Of a DNA stretch of 64,000 nt, positions 12,701 to 27,700 are shown one piece after another. The notes beneath the pieces are model-generated. The model made no database searches and was not told the DNA's origin. It was given only the letters and a program-made list of their open reading frames with translations. Both the position numbers and the translations under genes were made by a program. This stretch comes from Monarcha castaneiventris obscurior (Eukaryota; Chordata; Aves; Passeriformes; Monarchidae), in contig JAMPIT010000174.1 in assembly GCA_026261815.1 (NCBI GenBank), positions 8,308,001 to 8,372,000 on the forward strand, written 5' to 3'. Each line of letters opens with the position of its first letter. Within the stretch, counting starts at the first letter, position 1.

Positions 12701-15700
12701 AGGCAGAAGACATGGCCTTGAGAATGCACAAAACCTAAGACTCTGCCCAAGAGTCTCAGCTGAAGAGAAAAGCTCCTTTTTCCCTGACTGTGTTGAATTG
12801 CAGGCATGACAATGGCATAGCAAGGAGCTGTTGTTTATTTGCCAGATGTGAAATACTCCACTTGTCAGAAGTGTTAAGGAATGGAATGTGAATTCCATTC
12901 TGCATAGCCAGGAGGCTAACAAGCCTTCACCTCTCTCCCTGCTGCTACTGAATCCTGCTCCACTGGTAGCAATTATCCTCTTCTCTCAAATTGCCTAGCT
13001 GATTAATGCAATTAGGATGAACAAAGGGCTGTTAATTCTAACCACTATTTAGCTTGGAGTTTGCTGCTGCTTTGTCCAGTCTCATGAGAGATTAGACACC
13101 TGAAACCTTGAGCACCCTACAATTTTGGCAGTTAGGTTAGTAAAATATATTTCTCCTGACAAATACCGCTCTGAGAGTACGTAATGCCGTGATTTGCTCG
13201 TTACTGAATCTGTGGTATCACTCAGCAGAGACTGGCCAGAGGTCACTGTGACCACTGTCCAGCTCAGGCAGGCAGGGCTCTGCAGGACTGTGTGGGAGCT
13301 GTGGGTTTGGGGACATCCTCAGCTGCTCCCTGGCACCGCACAGCACTGCACCAGCTGCCTTTCTTCTGTCCCCTGTGTGTCTGACAAATACGTGTCACAG
13401 TTACATAATTATGTAAATTAGTTATTAATTAAACTAATTAATATGCTTTGACAAATATGCTTTGGACAAGTTCATGTTTGCCCCGGAACTCTGGGAAGAT
13501 GTGAGCACTTCTATTCCACTGTCTTCAAATCTTGTGTTATTAATCCTGGGAAGCATTATATTGGAAGTAGTCTAGACTACTTCATTAAGAAGTCTACATT
13601 CAAAGCAGTATTTTTGAGTTATTCCTTCTTTCATGGAGAAATCTTTTTTAAAAAGAAGTATTTCCTTTAGTTTTAATATTACTTTGAAACCACTTTTTAT
13701 CCCAGATATTCTTATTTATAGCTTTCCATTTTTGTAAAGTTTGAACCATTTTAAAAGCCAAAAGACATTTCAAAATTCCAAGCAATGCCCTTTCTTGATG
13801 TTTGTAATATACCACTGCTTCTCTTTTGCACAAGAATATGGTTATCTGGTGTCTTTAAACTGCCTCAAAAACATAAATGGCCCGAGAAAGGCTTGGTAAA
13901 AGAAACTAAAATCTCTCTTCTGACCACATACTCACAATGTGAGCTGCTCTCCTGCTGGAACTGATATGTCAAAATAAATCAGCACTTTATTTGTTTTGTA
14001 AGCATCACAGTGAGCAGGTTAACTCCCTTGAACAATTCAAGCTCGAAGCCACATCCCTGGGCTGTTTGCTAGACTGAACCTAGTGGTCATCTCAAACACA
14101 AATGGGACTAACGTGGATTTTTTGCTTTCTTCAGTGTGTGCTCAAAGGTAGTAGCCACCTGATGCTGCTTGACCAGAACATGGACTTAGATTACAGCAAT
14201 TACCCCAGGCTGCTTTTGTGTTCAGAGGAGAGAACAGCTGCTTCAAAAGGGCAACACAACTCATCCTGAAATAGCAGCTAGAAAAGGCCAGTGTTTTTTC
14301 TTCTGGAAACATGTATTTCTTTCTTTCATTAGTTGTAAGGCAGCCTGGGTTGGCTATGTGTAATTCAGACATTCAGCTTCAGACACCTTGCCCTGAACAG
14401 ATGCATCCCACTTAAATGTTTGAGGCCATCTGTAACATTAACTGGGTTTTTTTCTCTAGAAGCGAAGGCACACTAAGTTTGTGAGAGTGTGAAGGGTTAA
14501 CTGAAAGGCCCATACACTAAAAAGAAAATAATTCCTTAGCCTAGAAATTTTTTTCATTATTGGAGCTAAAATTAATGTCACTTGAAAGGGGAGATTAAAG
14601 GGAAGTACTTTTTCCCATTTTGGTATTACTTTTTGCATTCAATAATGCCTTGCATAGAATTCAGTTATCTTATTAGGGGTCATCTTAGCCCCTGCACAGT
14701 TCTCTTTTATTTTTGCAAGAGTTTTTTGGTTGGGGGGTTTTGGTGACTGAGTAAACAGCAGGAAAATACGCCTTGAAAGACATACTGTTAGATATGTGGA
14801 TTGAGGGTTGTGAATAGGAAGGCTGAAACTCCTGCAGTAGATTTTTAAGCTGCTTATTTTTCAGGTTAATAGTGTTTTCCCAGACCTTTTAAGACCTTGT
14901 TTTGTGAAATCATGCATGGAAGAGCCTGATTGAAAAATTGAAAAATATTGCAAGACACTAAATTTTTATTTTCATTCTGAATTCCTTAAGATCTGCCTAT
15001 GCGTGTTCCCTACCATCAGTTTCAGCTTTTTGAATGTAAAATGTAAATTAAATGAAAGGAATGTACAGAATTTTTTTTCTTTTTTTGAAGTACAAAGACC
15101 CTTTTCCCTTTCACCCTTCTCTTCCCAGCAGAGCGTGGTCCATGGGGGCTTGGTGTCCCTGGTTTGCTGTGATCCAAAGGGGCTGAGATTTGCCAGCCTG
15201 AGGTGTGTGGAGCTGCCCAGGGGAGCAGCCCAACAGGGCACTGCCACACCCGGGTGTCACACTAAGGGCATTTCAAACTAAAGCTTGTGCCTGGGAGCCA
15301 ATGACCATAAACAACCACTCGAATTTTAGTTTATACATTAGGTGGTATCATAATCTTAGCTTTTTTTGTCCTATTGCCTCCTTACTCCTTTATATGATTG
15401 ACTCCACCTTTTTTCCCCAGATATTAGGAGAATGTCACGTAGCAGTAAGGGAGCTGTAAGTGTCAAAGATCATTTCACCCAGACGATTGGTTTTGTTGCC
15501 CTACATTTCAGAAACCCCCTGGAGTCTCTCCATCCCTTCCCTATTGCGTGGCCCAACACACCAAAGGCACGATTTCACCAGCAGCATTTCCATCCTTCTG
15601 ACTGACAGTGTGATACATAGATGCATTTTAGTTGCTGATGAGCTACTGCCTCCCATTTTGATGGCCTGTCCTTTATGAGGCTCTTGACTATCTGTTCAGT

Positions 15701-18700
15701 GGGAGCATTTGCACACAGTGCCTACCTGGCAGCTAGATAAAAACCATGAAATATATATCTTTTTTTTCCAAGCGGTGACATCTGGCTTGTTAGCTGACTT
15801 AGCTCCCATCTGCTTTACAGGCTCCATTGCTAATGACTGTGCAACCATCCCAGGGAGCTGTTCTGGGTCAGACACTTAGAGATCAGATGGGCTGATTCAC
15901 CCCTCTGCAAAAAGGGTTTTTTGGTCTTTGCTTTTTAATGATCTTCACATTTGGCAAGAATAAAAGAATTTCATCACAGGGCTGTAAATCTATTCACCTC
16001 TGAGGCTTCTGTCTAGAGTTTTATTGCCTGAATACTTCTCTGACAGCAGAGCTGCAGCAAACAGATAGAACCTACCTGGCTAAATGGTGTGTAATATTGT
16101 GAGCCTGACTAGTCTTGAGCTATCTGTGGGGTTGTCTTAGCAATGAGATTGATGAGGATGTTCTGGCTTGTCCTAGACCCTGTGGATATACAAAACATCT
16201 CAGTAGATTTTGATAACAGAACTGGAATGTGGCTGGTTTTACAATCAGAGGAGGATTATGATATAGTGTATGTAACAGTGGATGAGGGAAATTGGAATCC
16301 TATCTGCATTTTACTGGCTCTGGTTGTAGTCATGTAGCTTGTCTGTGATTTTACCAAAATTACTACAAATTAGGACCAAATCCTCTAAAGCAAAAAGAGT
16401 TATCTTTGTGGGGAATTATTTGAGTGGCAAAAATGCACCTCAATATTTATATTTTAAATAAAGAAGTTATCTACATGCAATAGAATTAATGAAGCCTGAT
16501 TTTCTATCATCCTAATTTAAAAACTGGCCAGGAAGCAAGGAGGAGAATGGCATTGCCAACTTGCAGCATGAAAAAGCTCATCATGGGGTTGAGTCCAGTT
16601 TCTGTGCTCTGCTCAGGTGCTGTTTTGGGTATGCAATGGAGACAACCTGTGACGAATGTGCAGATTAGGGGGTGGAGGCATCTCAGTCATCTCAATGCTC
16701 TTTACCTTAGTTATGACCTAGTAAGACTCAGAAGAATGCCTGAGACATGCAATGAAATTTGATGAGTGAGCAGCAGGACATTAATTGAAATTAATTGTTG
16801 TTATATTGCACAATAGTGTGCATCTAAGAGAAAATATAAACTACTCTAAAACCAGAGTCACAATAATAAACACAAGCTCAGCAAGGATACTATGGCATGA
16901 CTGCAGATTGGGGAAAAAAAATTAACAGTATTTTGGAGCAGAAGGATGGAATAATACCTAATTCAAATACAGCTAAACAGAGATGTTCCAGACTAATCCA
17001 GAGTTCTGTAAATAAAACCAGAAATCCTGAATCAAGGAGTTTTGTGGCATCAGAAGGATTGCAGGAAGCAGTTTTGGGAAAAATGTTCATACAGAGACTC
17101 AGATGCAACGGTTGCCATGGTTTACAGTAGAAAGGAATAAGAGAAGGTAGGGAAGTGATAAAAGCACTGGCTACAGGACAGGTTGCAAGAAAAGCAGATC
17201 AGGGACATTTTTTTCACCATTTCATTATGTGAGAACAAGAGAATATTCAATGAAATCATAATGTATAGGTTCAAAATCAAAGGGCCTACTTCACAAAATG
17301 TTCAGTGAACTCATTTCACTGGAAACTGTTTACATCAAGAATTTAAGGATCTAGAAAGGATCGGCGGTTTAGGAGGATATAATAATTTTATTACAACTCT
17401 AATGCTTTATTTTGAAGCTTCACCTGATTTCCAGTTACAAGAGGCCAAGGTAAGATCTGATGTAAGGAACAGCTTTGCCTGCTTTGTAGATTTTGCAACT
17501 TTTGTGTGAGATGGAGCTGCTAAATTCTGCTACTCACTCAAAAATGTGTTTATTAGGCACAGGATTAATAAACCACATCACTTCTGTCTTGGGTCCTTCA
17601 CTCTTTACCGTGCTCATGTTTGATTTCTCTGTGAATATTCCGTAATCAATAAGCCTGGAATAATAACCTAACTGAAAATGCCATTAGTTAAGAGAGGCAA
17701 ATTATCCTGACTGATCTTGCGCTATCAGAAGATGATTACACTTCTTTTCTATCCTGTGTTTTTTTAAAAGGCTAGTTCAATTTTATGTACAACTTGGAAG
17801 CAAGACTGTTGGTAACTCCTGCAACAGACCAAGAGCCAGGAATGAAGGTAAAGCCCCTTTTCTTTATAATACCCTTTTTCATTTTGCATCTTCTGCAGTG
17901 TTTTTGCCTTTTGCTGCCTTTACAAAATCAAAAAGATATGTTTTTTAACATAAATTAATTACCTCCTCAGTTTTCATAAATGGTGCAGAAAGCGATTTAC
18001 TTTTGATTGACATTATAATTAGTTACACCAAACATAATGGTGATCCATCTGTAGGAGTAACTGTTGGAGCTGTGATGGTCTAAGAAAGACAACATTCACA
18101 AGGCAAGGTGTAATAGCTTTTATTAGACTACTTGACAGTGATGGAAAACAGGTAAATTTACAAGTACACAGGACTTTTCATTAGGTCTGAAATAAAAGGA
18201 ATGAAATTCAAGTTCATGATAACTCCATTTTTGACCTGAAGAAGAGTTGTGTGCCTGAAAACTTGTTCATCTTCTCAACTACACCAGTGGGTCTAATAAA
18301 AAATTGCCTTCCAAACCAAGCTCATGCATGATTTACCCAAAATGCAAAATTATAAAGCTGCAGCTGAAAATTTATTTAGTCTGAATAAATTCATCTCTCC
18401 CAGATATCTCCCCTTATTTGACCCACATGCTTAAAGTTACTGGGGTGGAGGACTGATGCTTGTGTTTGAGAAGGTTCAGCATTTTGGGAGCAGATTCCCA
18501 TGTAAATTGGTCCGGTTGCACAAAGGCAGACCACTGATGTGATAGATGAGAAGATTTAATTTTTCTCTCAGTATAAATAATTTAATGTCAGTGGATTTTT
18601 CCCTGATATTTGGCATTTACATTGACTCAATCACTGAGGAAAGCTCTCATTTTGCAGCACAGATTACACCAAGGGTTTGATTCTCGTCTCCTTTGCACCA

Positions 18701-21700
18701 GTATAAGACACAAAAAAATTCCATTATCTTTGAACATACTCCAATATAAAAGAGTTTTAAGAGAAGAAATATACACAAGTGCTTCTTTCTTGTATTATCC
18801 CCTTTGATGAGCTCTGCTGGGCTTCCGTTGTGCCCTAGTATTTGCCATACTGTGTGTGGGATACAAAGACTATCTAAATATTATGATAGTTAATTTCCAA
18901 GGATGCTGTGAGCTTGCATACATAGCAGGAGCATTGTGATCCCAGCTATCAGAATTATAACCTAGTCTTCCACACAAACTGCAAGGATATTCGACATGAA
19001 ATAAGTACTGTGTAAAGAAAAATCACATTATTCCTATCATATCTGTGGTATGACCATTAGTTTCCCTGAGGGTGTAAAAAAACTGTTCCTTTGAGTTTGA
19101 TAAAGACAGTCAAGATCACATGTGGCAACTGGTGACCCACGTAACCTTTGCAGTGGGACTTTGTCCACAAAATGCTTCTGGACTAGGAAATGCCTAAAGG
19201 GTGGGGCAGATGTCAAAAGTGCACGGGGTGGGGGGTGGCAGGATGAGTACAGGGGGAACTGCCCCCTCTTTGCTCTGCACAGTCACACTAACTGCTTTTC
19301 TTAATTTTAAATATAGGGCTTGTTGTCCAATACACAAATGACAATGGGATCACCTGGAGTTTGCTGCGGGAGCTGGACTTCATGTCATACCTGGAGCCCC
19401 AGGTTGTTTCCATAGACTTACCCCGGGAGGCCAAGACCCCTGCCACTGCCTTCCGCTGGTGGCAGCCACAGCATGGTAAGCAGGGCCATCCTAAAAATTC
19501 ATTCAGCAGCTTTACACAGCCCACATGTCAGCGCTACTCAGTATAGACGTGTTGTGCAAGGACCTCAGCTCATGAAAAACACGGTATTTTGAACAGTTGG
19601 GTGTTGTAAGAGCATATTTGGGCTTTCCTGAGTCACACTATGGGCATGATTTTTTTTATAGCATCAAGCTGAAAAGCAGGCTTAGGAGTAAAATTGTTTA
19701 AGAGCTAAGTGTAAATCAAAGATGCTGTGATAAAAGGGGGGAGGTGAAAATAATACTACATTTAAAAAATTTTTTAAAAAAAAGCTTAAATAAGATTAGA
19801 GTTTTTACCTGGTATAGGGTGACCTGGGATGCCAAATGGCTTACACTCTTCATCTAATTTTTTCTCTGTTTTGGAAGTAGAGACATTACTTGGCCTTGAA
19901 TCTGCCTACCTGGTGGCTCCCATCTCACTATTTTAATATCTCCACACTCCAAAGCAGGACCCCCTCCTCCCACCACTTCTAGTGTCCCAGAGCCCAGCTC
20001 CCCTGCACCTGAAAAATCACTCAGCCACTTCCCTCATCCTCAGCTGAAAGTAAAACCCTGGTGCTGACTTATTCCTACAGCCACTGTGAGAGTTCCCACC
20101 TCTCACGAGGGCACATTATCACTACTAAAAGTGTCCTGATTAAATGTCTTACCTTTGCACAAAGCAAAGCTCCTGAATCTGCAAGAAATATAAGGCAATA
20201 TTCAGAAATATAGCAAAGTACATTTCAACAGCAATTCCTTGGGGAGCAAAGCACATAGCTTACGTTCAGGTAATTATGGTATGCAGCTTCTTAGACATCA
20301 TTTATCATTTTGATGGCTGATTTTATTCATACATTTTCTTGTATGTGCTGGACTTAATTGTCCTCACTCGGTAAGAGAACAGACAAGACAAGAGGGATGT
20401 CATTTAGTTAAGAAGACAGTTCCTTTGGTGAAAAGTGCTGAGCAACAACTGGAGCACCACAGACCATCATTCTGTGATGATCATTTGCATTGGTGAGTGG
20501 TGCAATGTCCAACCTGTTGCTCCCTGTACTTGCCTTGTTGGCATCTGGATGCCATCTGTCCCTGCTGAGGGTGATCACCCTTAAGACCACCTGATGGCAG
20601 CCCTGTGGCTTCCAGTAAAAGCAAAGTTTTATGATTGGAGGTTGAAATATCACTTTCCACACCAGCACCTACAGGTGACAACCACATGTCTCAAAGATGT
20701 TAGTTCCTTCATGGACTATCCTCTGTCTGCCATCCCTCAGTGCAGAGTGGCCCTATCAGCCATGACCCACGTTCCTCATGGTGGCAAGGCAAATGTCCTG
20801 GCACACTGCTGCAAGCTCACAATTTATCGTAATGGCTTTCCTTCCTCTCCTGTGAGGGCAGTGATCGTGCAGTAAGATGTTCTTTTCAGCATGCAATAGA
20901 AAGGTGAATTGAAATGAAGGCCGTAGAAATGGGCTGGAGATGATGATGAAAGTGAAATGCCTGTAGGCTGGAGAGCAAGAGGAGAGAGATTTCCAGGAAG
21001 GACAACAGCCCTCCCCTAAATATTATTTATATGCAGAGCCTTCAGCATTTTCCTTCATATTCTATTCGCTTTCATACAAAAGCTATTTTGGGAACTAGAC
21101 TGAGGCCTTTCCAATTCAGCTGTGGGGAATGGTAGGAAGATTGTGATCCATGAAATGAAAATCCCCGATCTAGGGGCTCAGGGAGTTTCTCATCCAAGCA
21201 GAGGGAGAGCATATGATGGCAAAGGCACTGAAGCTAAAGAAATGAAGAGGGAAATACCTGTGTTTATCTGTAATAGGAACATACTCTAGAGTCCAGGTGC
21301 ATCCTTGAGCAATGTGTTAGTCTTGTTTAACAGCATTGAGTCTATGTGATTGAGCACCACTCCCTGAGTGAATACAGCATATGGGCAGAAAAAACAACTT
21401 ACAGGGACTCCACTGACCTGTCTGTTCTGGTTTTTGTAGGGAAGCATTCAGCCCAGTGGGCTTTGGACGATGTGCTTATAGGGATGAATGACAGCTCTCA
21501 GACCGGCTTCCAGGATAAATTTGATGGAACTGTGGATTTACAAGCAAGCTGGTACAGAATACAAGGAGGTCAAGTAGATATTGACTGCCTGTCTATGGAT
21601 ACAGCTCTGATGTTCAGTGAAAACATTGGTATGTGTCATCAAACATTGCTACATTTTGTATGAATCTATTCTATCAATTACACATGGATCAAGTTTTACA

Positions 21701-24700
21701 AGATGGGAGGTATAGAAAAATCCAGGTATTCAATAATCTGCAGGGAAGAGAAGGCTGGAAAAAGGTGAAGATAGAGGTACCAAATTTGAATGACAGTACT
21801 GAAAGCATATGCTGAAGGTACACTTTGTTGTTGTTTTTCTGTCTTGTCTTAGGAAAACCTCGTTATGCTGAGACTTGGGACTTCCACGTATCAGCCTCCA
21901 CATTCTTGCAGTTTGAGCTGAGCATGGGTTGCAGCAAGCCATACAGCAATTCCCACAGTGTTCACCTGCAGTATTCCCTAAACAACGGGAGAGACTGGCA
22001 CCTGGTGACAGAGGAGTGTGTCCCCCCAACAATCGGCTGTCAGCAGTACACCGAGAGCTCCATCTACACTTCAGAAAGATTTCAAAACTGGAAGAGAGTT
22101 ACTGTCTACCTCCCACCCTCAACCAAGTGAGTGCTGCTCTTCTGGCTGCTTAGCATGACAAAGGTTTTGCTGATCTAATTTGAACAAACATCCCCCAGCT
22201 TGGGAATGTTCTGCATGTCTTTTAAATTTTTAAATGTGTGTTGTCACGCCACCAGAATTTTAAATTTCACTTCAAAATATTTCATAAGCAATGATGTGAA
22301 CTGTAGGGACTTAAGGAAGTAACAACTTTGATGAGCAAATTCTCAGTCTTGCCTATAATTTATGACAGTAAGAACAAGAATGCTAAACCAGCTTTTCTAA
22401 CATTTATGCAATAATAAGCAAGAATAAATACCCTGACCCATCCTTTCCTACAGTAGTGTTTTCTGTTATTGCACATAAGTTGTCATCCAACATTTAGGCA
22501 CGTTAGTCACAGCATTCAGCACATCAGAACATGTCACTGGACGTGCCACCTCCACACTTCTGACCAGGAGGAGACTTCTGCTGACACCCTCAGGTTATCA
22601 CAGGGCTGTAAATGGATGTGGCAGATGTGCTGGCATCCATCTCTCTAAATAAAACCATGCTCTAGTTTAGGAATGACAGGTAATGATGACACTGCTTACC
22701 ACTGTCCTGAGTAGTTCTGTAATTCTTCAGAGCACTCTACACATTACCTCTGTCCATTTCATCACCCAGAAAATACAGTGGTGAAAATGGGCATACAGTA
22801 AATGAACTGGGCCTGGAGTTCACATCTTGGTTTCTAATTCCACAGTTCATTCCAGAGAGCCATATATCATCTTCCAAAGAGGTTTTTTTTCCAAAATACT
22901 TTCCTCATTTGAGGATAACAAGGGAGTCAGCAGTGACAGCAGTGTGTATGCATCTGCATGTTTGTACATATATATTCATACACTCTTATATAAATATGAA
23001 CATGTATAACCATTGTTTTTCTCTTTACACAACACTTAACATGAATGAACTTCCACTACTTACTTTACTGAAGCAAGTTTATTGTTTCCACTCTGCTAGC
23101 AACACATGGAGCTGTCAAATGCTAATGGAGCTACTAATTTCTGCTCAACCACTTTGCTGATCAGCAAGTGTCTCAGCAATGTTCTTTCCTGATTATCACT
23201 TTGGGCACCTTCCTTTAGAATATGCTGGAATTTTGCCTAAAAGACTAACCTGAGAAATTTGAACTTCCGGTTTCAACTAGAACATGAATCTTTTCGAAAT
23301 AAGGGGGCCATGCTTATTAATATGCTTGTCTGCTGACGTCTGTGAGATTTTCTTTGCTATTTAGCACTGTATGGAGCAGAATTTTGAATCCTGAAATACA
23401 TTTCCTCTGTTTCTAATAGCTCTCCCAGAACACGGTTCAGATGGATTCAGTACAACTATGCTTCTGGAGTTGATTCTTGGGCTATTGATAATGTGGTCCT
23501 GGCTACAGGGTGCCCCTGGATGTGCTCAGGGCACGGCATCTGTGATTCAGGTCATTGCATGTGAGTAGAAAACTGCTTAAGCTGCTTCATGGAAAGGATG
23601 TATTTTATCCAGGCCAGATGGATAATGCCTTTTCTTCCCAATGTGTTGCTAGGTGTGACAGAGGCTTTGGAGGTCCGTACTGTGTCCCTGTCCTTCCTCT
23701 GCCATCTGTCCTGAAGGACGATTTCAATGGTAACTTGCATCCAGACCTTTGGCCTGAAGTCTACGGTGCTGAGAGGGGAAACCTGAATGGTGATACCATC
23801 AAGTCTGGAACAGCTCTCATTTTCAAAGGGGTCAGAGATTACTTACGTTGAAAAAAAAAGAATGAAAACCAGTAGAGTTAAAAATAGAAAGTAAATTTTC
23901 TCTTGTTAGCCCCATATGCTTATATTGAAGTCTTTTGGCTAGAATTTGACATTTTTACTTTTCTTGTCTTTTCCTACCCTAAACATGCACCATGTTTTTC
24001 ACAGTTTTTTTTTTTAATGAACAAATGGGTTTCATCTCTTTGTTGTGTATTACTTCCATTTGTGGTATAAACTCCTCCTTGACCACCAAAGGAAAGGAAT
24101 GAAACTTTACGATGAGATTCTTGAAATTAACTATTCGGAAATATGGTACATATTACAATCATCTTGAAGTCTCCTGATTGGCTTTTTAGTATTTTGAATA
24201 ATACAAATTAGTCAGGGCTATAGTCTGTGTAATCAGTGTTTATGTAGTTTGCCTGTATTTTACTCAGTTCTATAATTTTGATATTTTCTAGCTCTTTAAA
24301 GACCTTTTTTTCTTGATTGCAGATTTCACAAGGCCAGGAAACATATTTTCTGAATTTTTCAGTTCTTAACAAAATGCGTAATAGAAAGACTTTTGTTCAC
24401 AAGCATGCAAATTCTCGGGTTACACAAGTCTTCATTCGATGCTGTGAGCTCAGGTGCCCCCAAAAAGAGAAGTTAAATAATGTTTGGTGTATTAATTAAT
24501 TCTTTGAAATACTTATTTGCAAAACCTTGGCTCCAGGTCAACCTCTTTAGATTATTTAAATCCCAAATCACGAGACGTGAATTGTCTAAAATTTGCATTG
24601 CTTGTTCCTGCAGCTTGTTCCCGTGGGGTAATGGGGCTGGGAAAGAGGGAAGCTCTGAGAGGAGGTTTGCTGAATCTCTGCAGAACAGAGAGCCCCAGGA

Positions 24701-27700
24701 TCCACACGGGAGCGAGCTCATCTGTAGAGCTGGACAGGGACTCAGGGATCCCTATGGGTTTTCCTGTCTGCTCCCTTTCCTTACAGGTCAAGAGGTTGCC
24801 CCAAAAGAGGATATTTGTACAAAATATGTTTTGAGGTACAGAAAAGAACTCCTAGAGAGGACTGTACCTGCCTGGAAATTAGGGCGCTTGGCCACTGTAG
24901 AGTTTGCACAAAAAATGAGTGTAGTAGCTTGGCCTCAATGTCTAAGTCAGTGTTTGCAGATCCGACCACATCCCAGCAGTTCAGAGCACGAACTGAATGA
25001 GCTGTAACTGAGTCTGCACCTGGCCATGTAGCTGTGCCTCTGCCATATCTTGGCTCCCTTTGCCAAGGCAGTCACTGTCCCCATCTTCTGCCAGGGAAAA
25101 GGTGTGGTACAGAGAACTTCCTCTCTTGCTGCCACCAGCAGTCAGTAGCAGATAAATATCCAGGAAACAATAACCTACAGAGTATCTTCAATAATGGGAA
25201 GGGAACTGCTATTCATATTGTATATTCTGTATTTGCAGGAAGGACTGAGAATGCTTGTGTCAAGAGATCTAGACTGCACTAATACAGTGTACATCCAGTT
25301 TTCATTTAAATTTATTGCCAAAGGTAAGATCACTGTTGATTTACTATCACTTCTCTAGCTTTATTAGTACATGGTAGCAGCACAGAAAAGAATACAGATT
25401 TATGTTTTTGACTTTAGTGTATGGTAGGGATCAACAGTTTATGGTAGCTTATGTGGGAGCTTGTTTGAAATTCTGCATCATCCCTACCTTGCTCCCAGCC
25501 TACACAGCTGTCTGTGCAATTCCTAAGGAAAAAATGAACTGGGGTGGCATCAAAAATAGCACAGCTAGTAAAGTCTTTGAGCAGAAGAGAAACAAAACAG
25601 CTCAAGATTTTTTAGGGACTTTCCACTATGATGGGAAAAAATTAATTTATCCAGGTTTTTATGACATAAAATGGTGCCTACAGTAAATTACTTAAGGGAC
25701 TGATAGGAAACTACGGTGTTTTTCATTTTTCAACTTTCAGTCCACTGCATTAAAATCTCTTACCATTTGACTGCCTAACAGGTATCTTAGAGATAACTGA
25801 AACTCCATAATTCTATTTAATTGATATGAAGAATAGTCAGACTTCGCAAGACAAGTTTATGTGTTGGTGTAAATAACTTGTGACAGTTCCTCCAGTACAA
25901 GGACTTTCAAGCCAATGATTCAGTCTTACCCTGCTCCAAGGTCCTGCCATCCTTGGCCTTAAAAAATAATTATATCCAAGTCTGAAGTGACATGATGGAG
26001 AACCACTAACCTGCTTGAAGGTTTGAGTCACTCCCATGCAATTCAGAAGTTTTTCTCAACATTGCTGATAGAATTGCCACTTCCAGGCTGAACTCTGAAT
26101 GCTGAAAAACTCCTCTCCCTTTGGTGTAAAGATGTCCATAACTTCTGTGGTAAGCTCAATGCTCTGGGACTGGACCCTAACTGACTCAACATTTGCCAAC
26201 AGCTTGAAAATAGTTTTGAACCCCCTCAATAAGTATCTTAGCCAAATCTCTATGGATTAGTGAAAATATAGCTCTTTGTGAATTATAACTGATTTTCTTT
26301 AATGGGCATTTAATTATATATATATATCGGGCTATTTATTACTTGGTTTGGTACTTTATCAAAAAGAGAGAAAACAGTAACAGCCAAAAACACCTTATGC
26401 CCCAAAATTATAACATGCCAAATATTTCCTGTTTATAAGGAAACTCTTTGTGAAGACTTCTTTTACAAAACTATGCCTTGGTAATATCTCTTCATATGAT
26501 CATTGAAAAAAATATTTTAAAAAAAAGTGAGTAAAAACATTGGTCTTAAGGAAGGAATAGCCAAAGGCTCAAGCCTGGATTTTGCCACTGGACCCACAAG
26601 GAGTAAGACCATGAAACGCCAGGAGAAATTTTTCCTTACTAAATCTGTATGACTTGTTAGCCCTACTCCTGTATCCAGGACTTAGTCCCAACAAGGTCCT
26701 TAATGTTGAATACAAATTAAGATAGCTGGGCACATCTCAGCTGTGAGTGTTAAAAGCAGCGTGTTGATGTCAATTGCCACAGATAAGCTAAAATCAGCTC
26801 CTGACTGCAAACAGCTCTTCCCTGCTCCGTTCCACGGTGGTTGAATACTTGCACTGGAGCAGAGGGGAGCAGGAGTGTGTGCATCAGGTGCTTTGGTTTC
26901 AGCAAATGTGGTTAAAGAACAGAACGAGAGAAGCTCGCACAGTAACACACAGCGAGTCAGGGATGAAGAAACTGTCCCTTAGTCCTATTCTTCTGCTGGT
27001 TCCTGACTGAGTTTTTGGGGATATGCCATCACTGTGCCACACCATGAAGGGAGCAGAGAATGTGAATCTGTCTGAGTGAGACCTCAGTTCAGAGAGACCT
27101 TGGACACTGGTATTCCTGGACAGCACATTAGGCACAGGCCAACTATATGCTGGGGGCTGAGCTCGTGTAGGGTAACCAGCATCAAGTGTGAGTGCTGGGT
27201 TCTAATTAGCATGTGTTAATAGCTAGGGCTGTAAAGAGCTTTTGGTTTTTTACTCTTTAAAGCTCAAAGTAAAAAAAAATAGGAGGAGCTGGTAGTTAGA
27301 AAATGCAAATTTTACTGTCAGTTCCACTGACTTTTAGGCCCAGCTTAAAGCACAGAATATTGCTTTGTTGTTGTTAAAACATGCTAATAAAGATCCTCAG
27401 TGCTTTCCATCAATCATGTTATTTCTGGGCATAAATATCCTCATCCCAGTGTCTGCAGTAAGAGCCATAGACTATAAATCTTTGAGGATAGGGACTGTGT
27501 CTTTATCTATGGGTGCTACAGATGGTGATGATAACACCTGGTACTTGGACAAAACAAGTAAATAAATACTATATTACTGGAATATGTCTGTAGTAGAAGG
27601 AGCAGGTTTGTTCTAATCTAAAAAAGTATAACTCGGAGATAGCTTCTCATCTAAGTAATTAACTGTGATCATACATATAATGAACAGTAGTGCATATTTA

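Noticed and set aside
20408..20880. GC-richer block with frames on both strands in intron W8-W9, possible processed pseudogene
   Set aside because: I could not match it to any gene, and no poly(A) tail or target duplication is visible.
24480..25007. 175-codon + strand frame in intron W12-W13
   Set aside because: Longest non-exonic frame, but no family similarity that I can see, overlapping open frames in other frames and strands, and no splice context joining it to RELN. A database search finding a conserved protein would change this.
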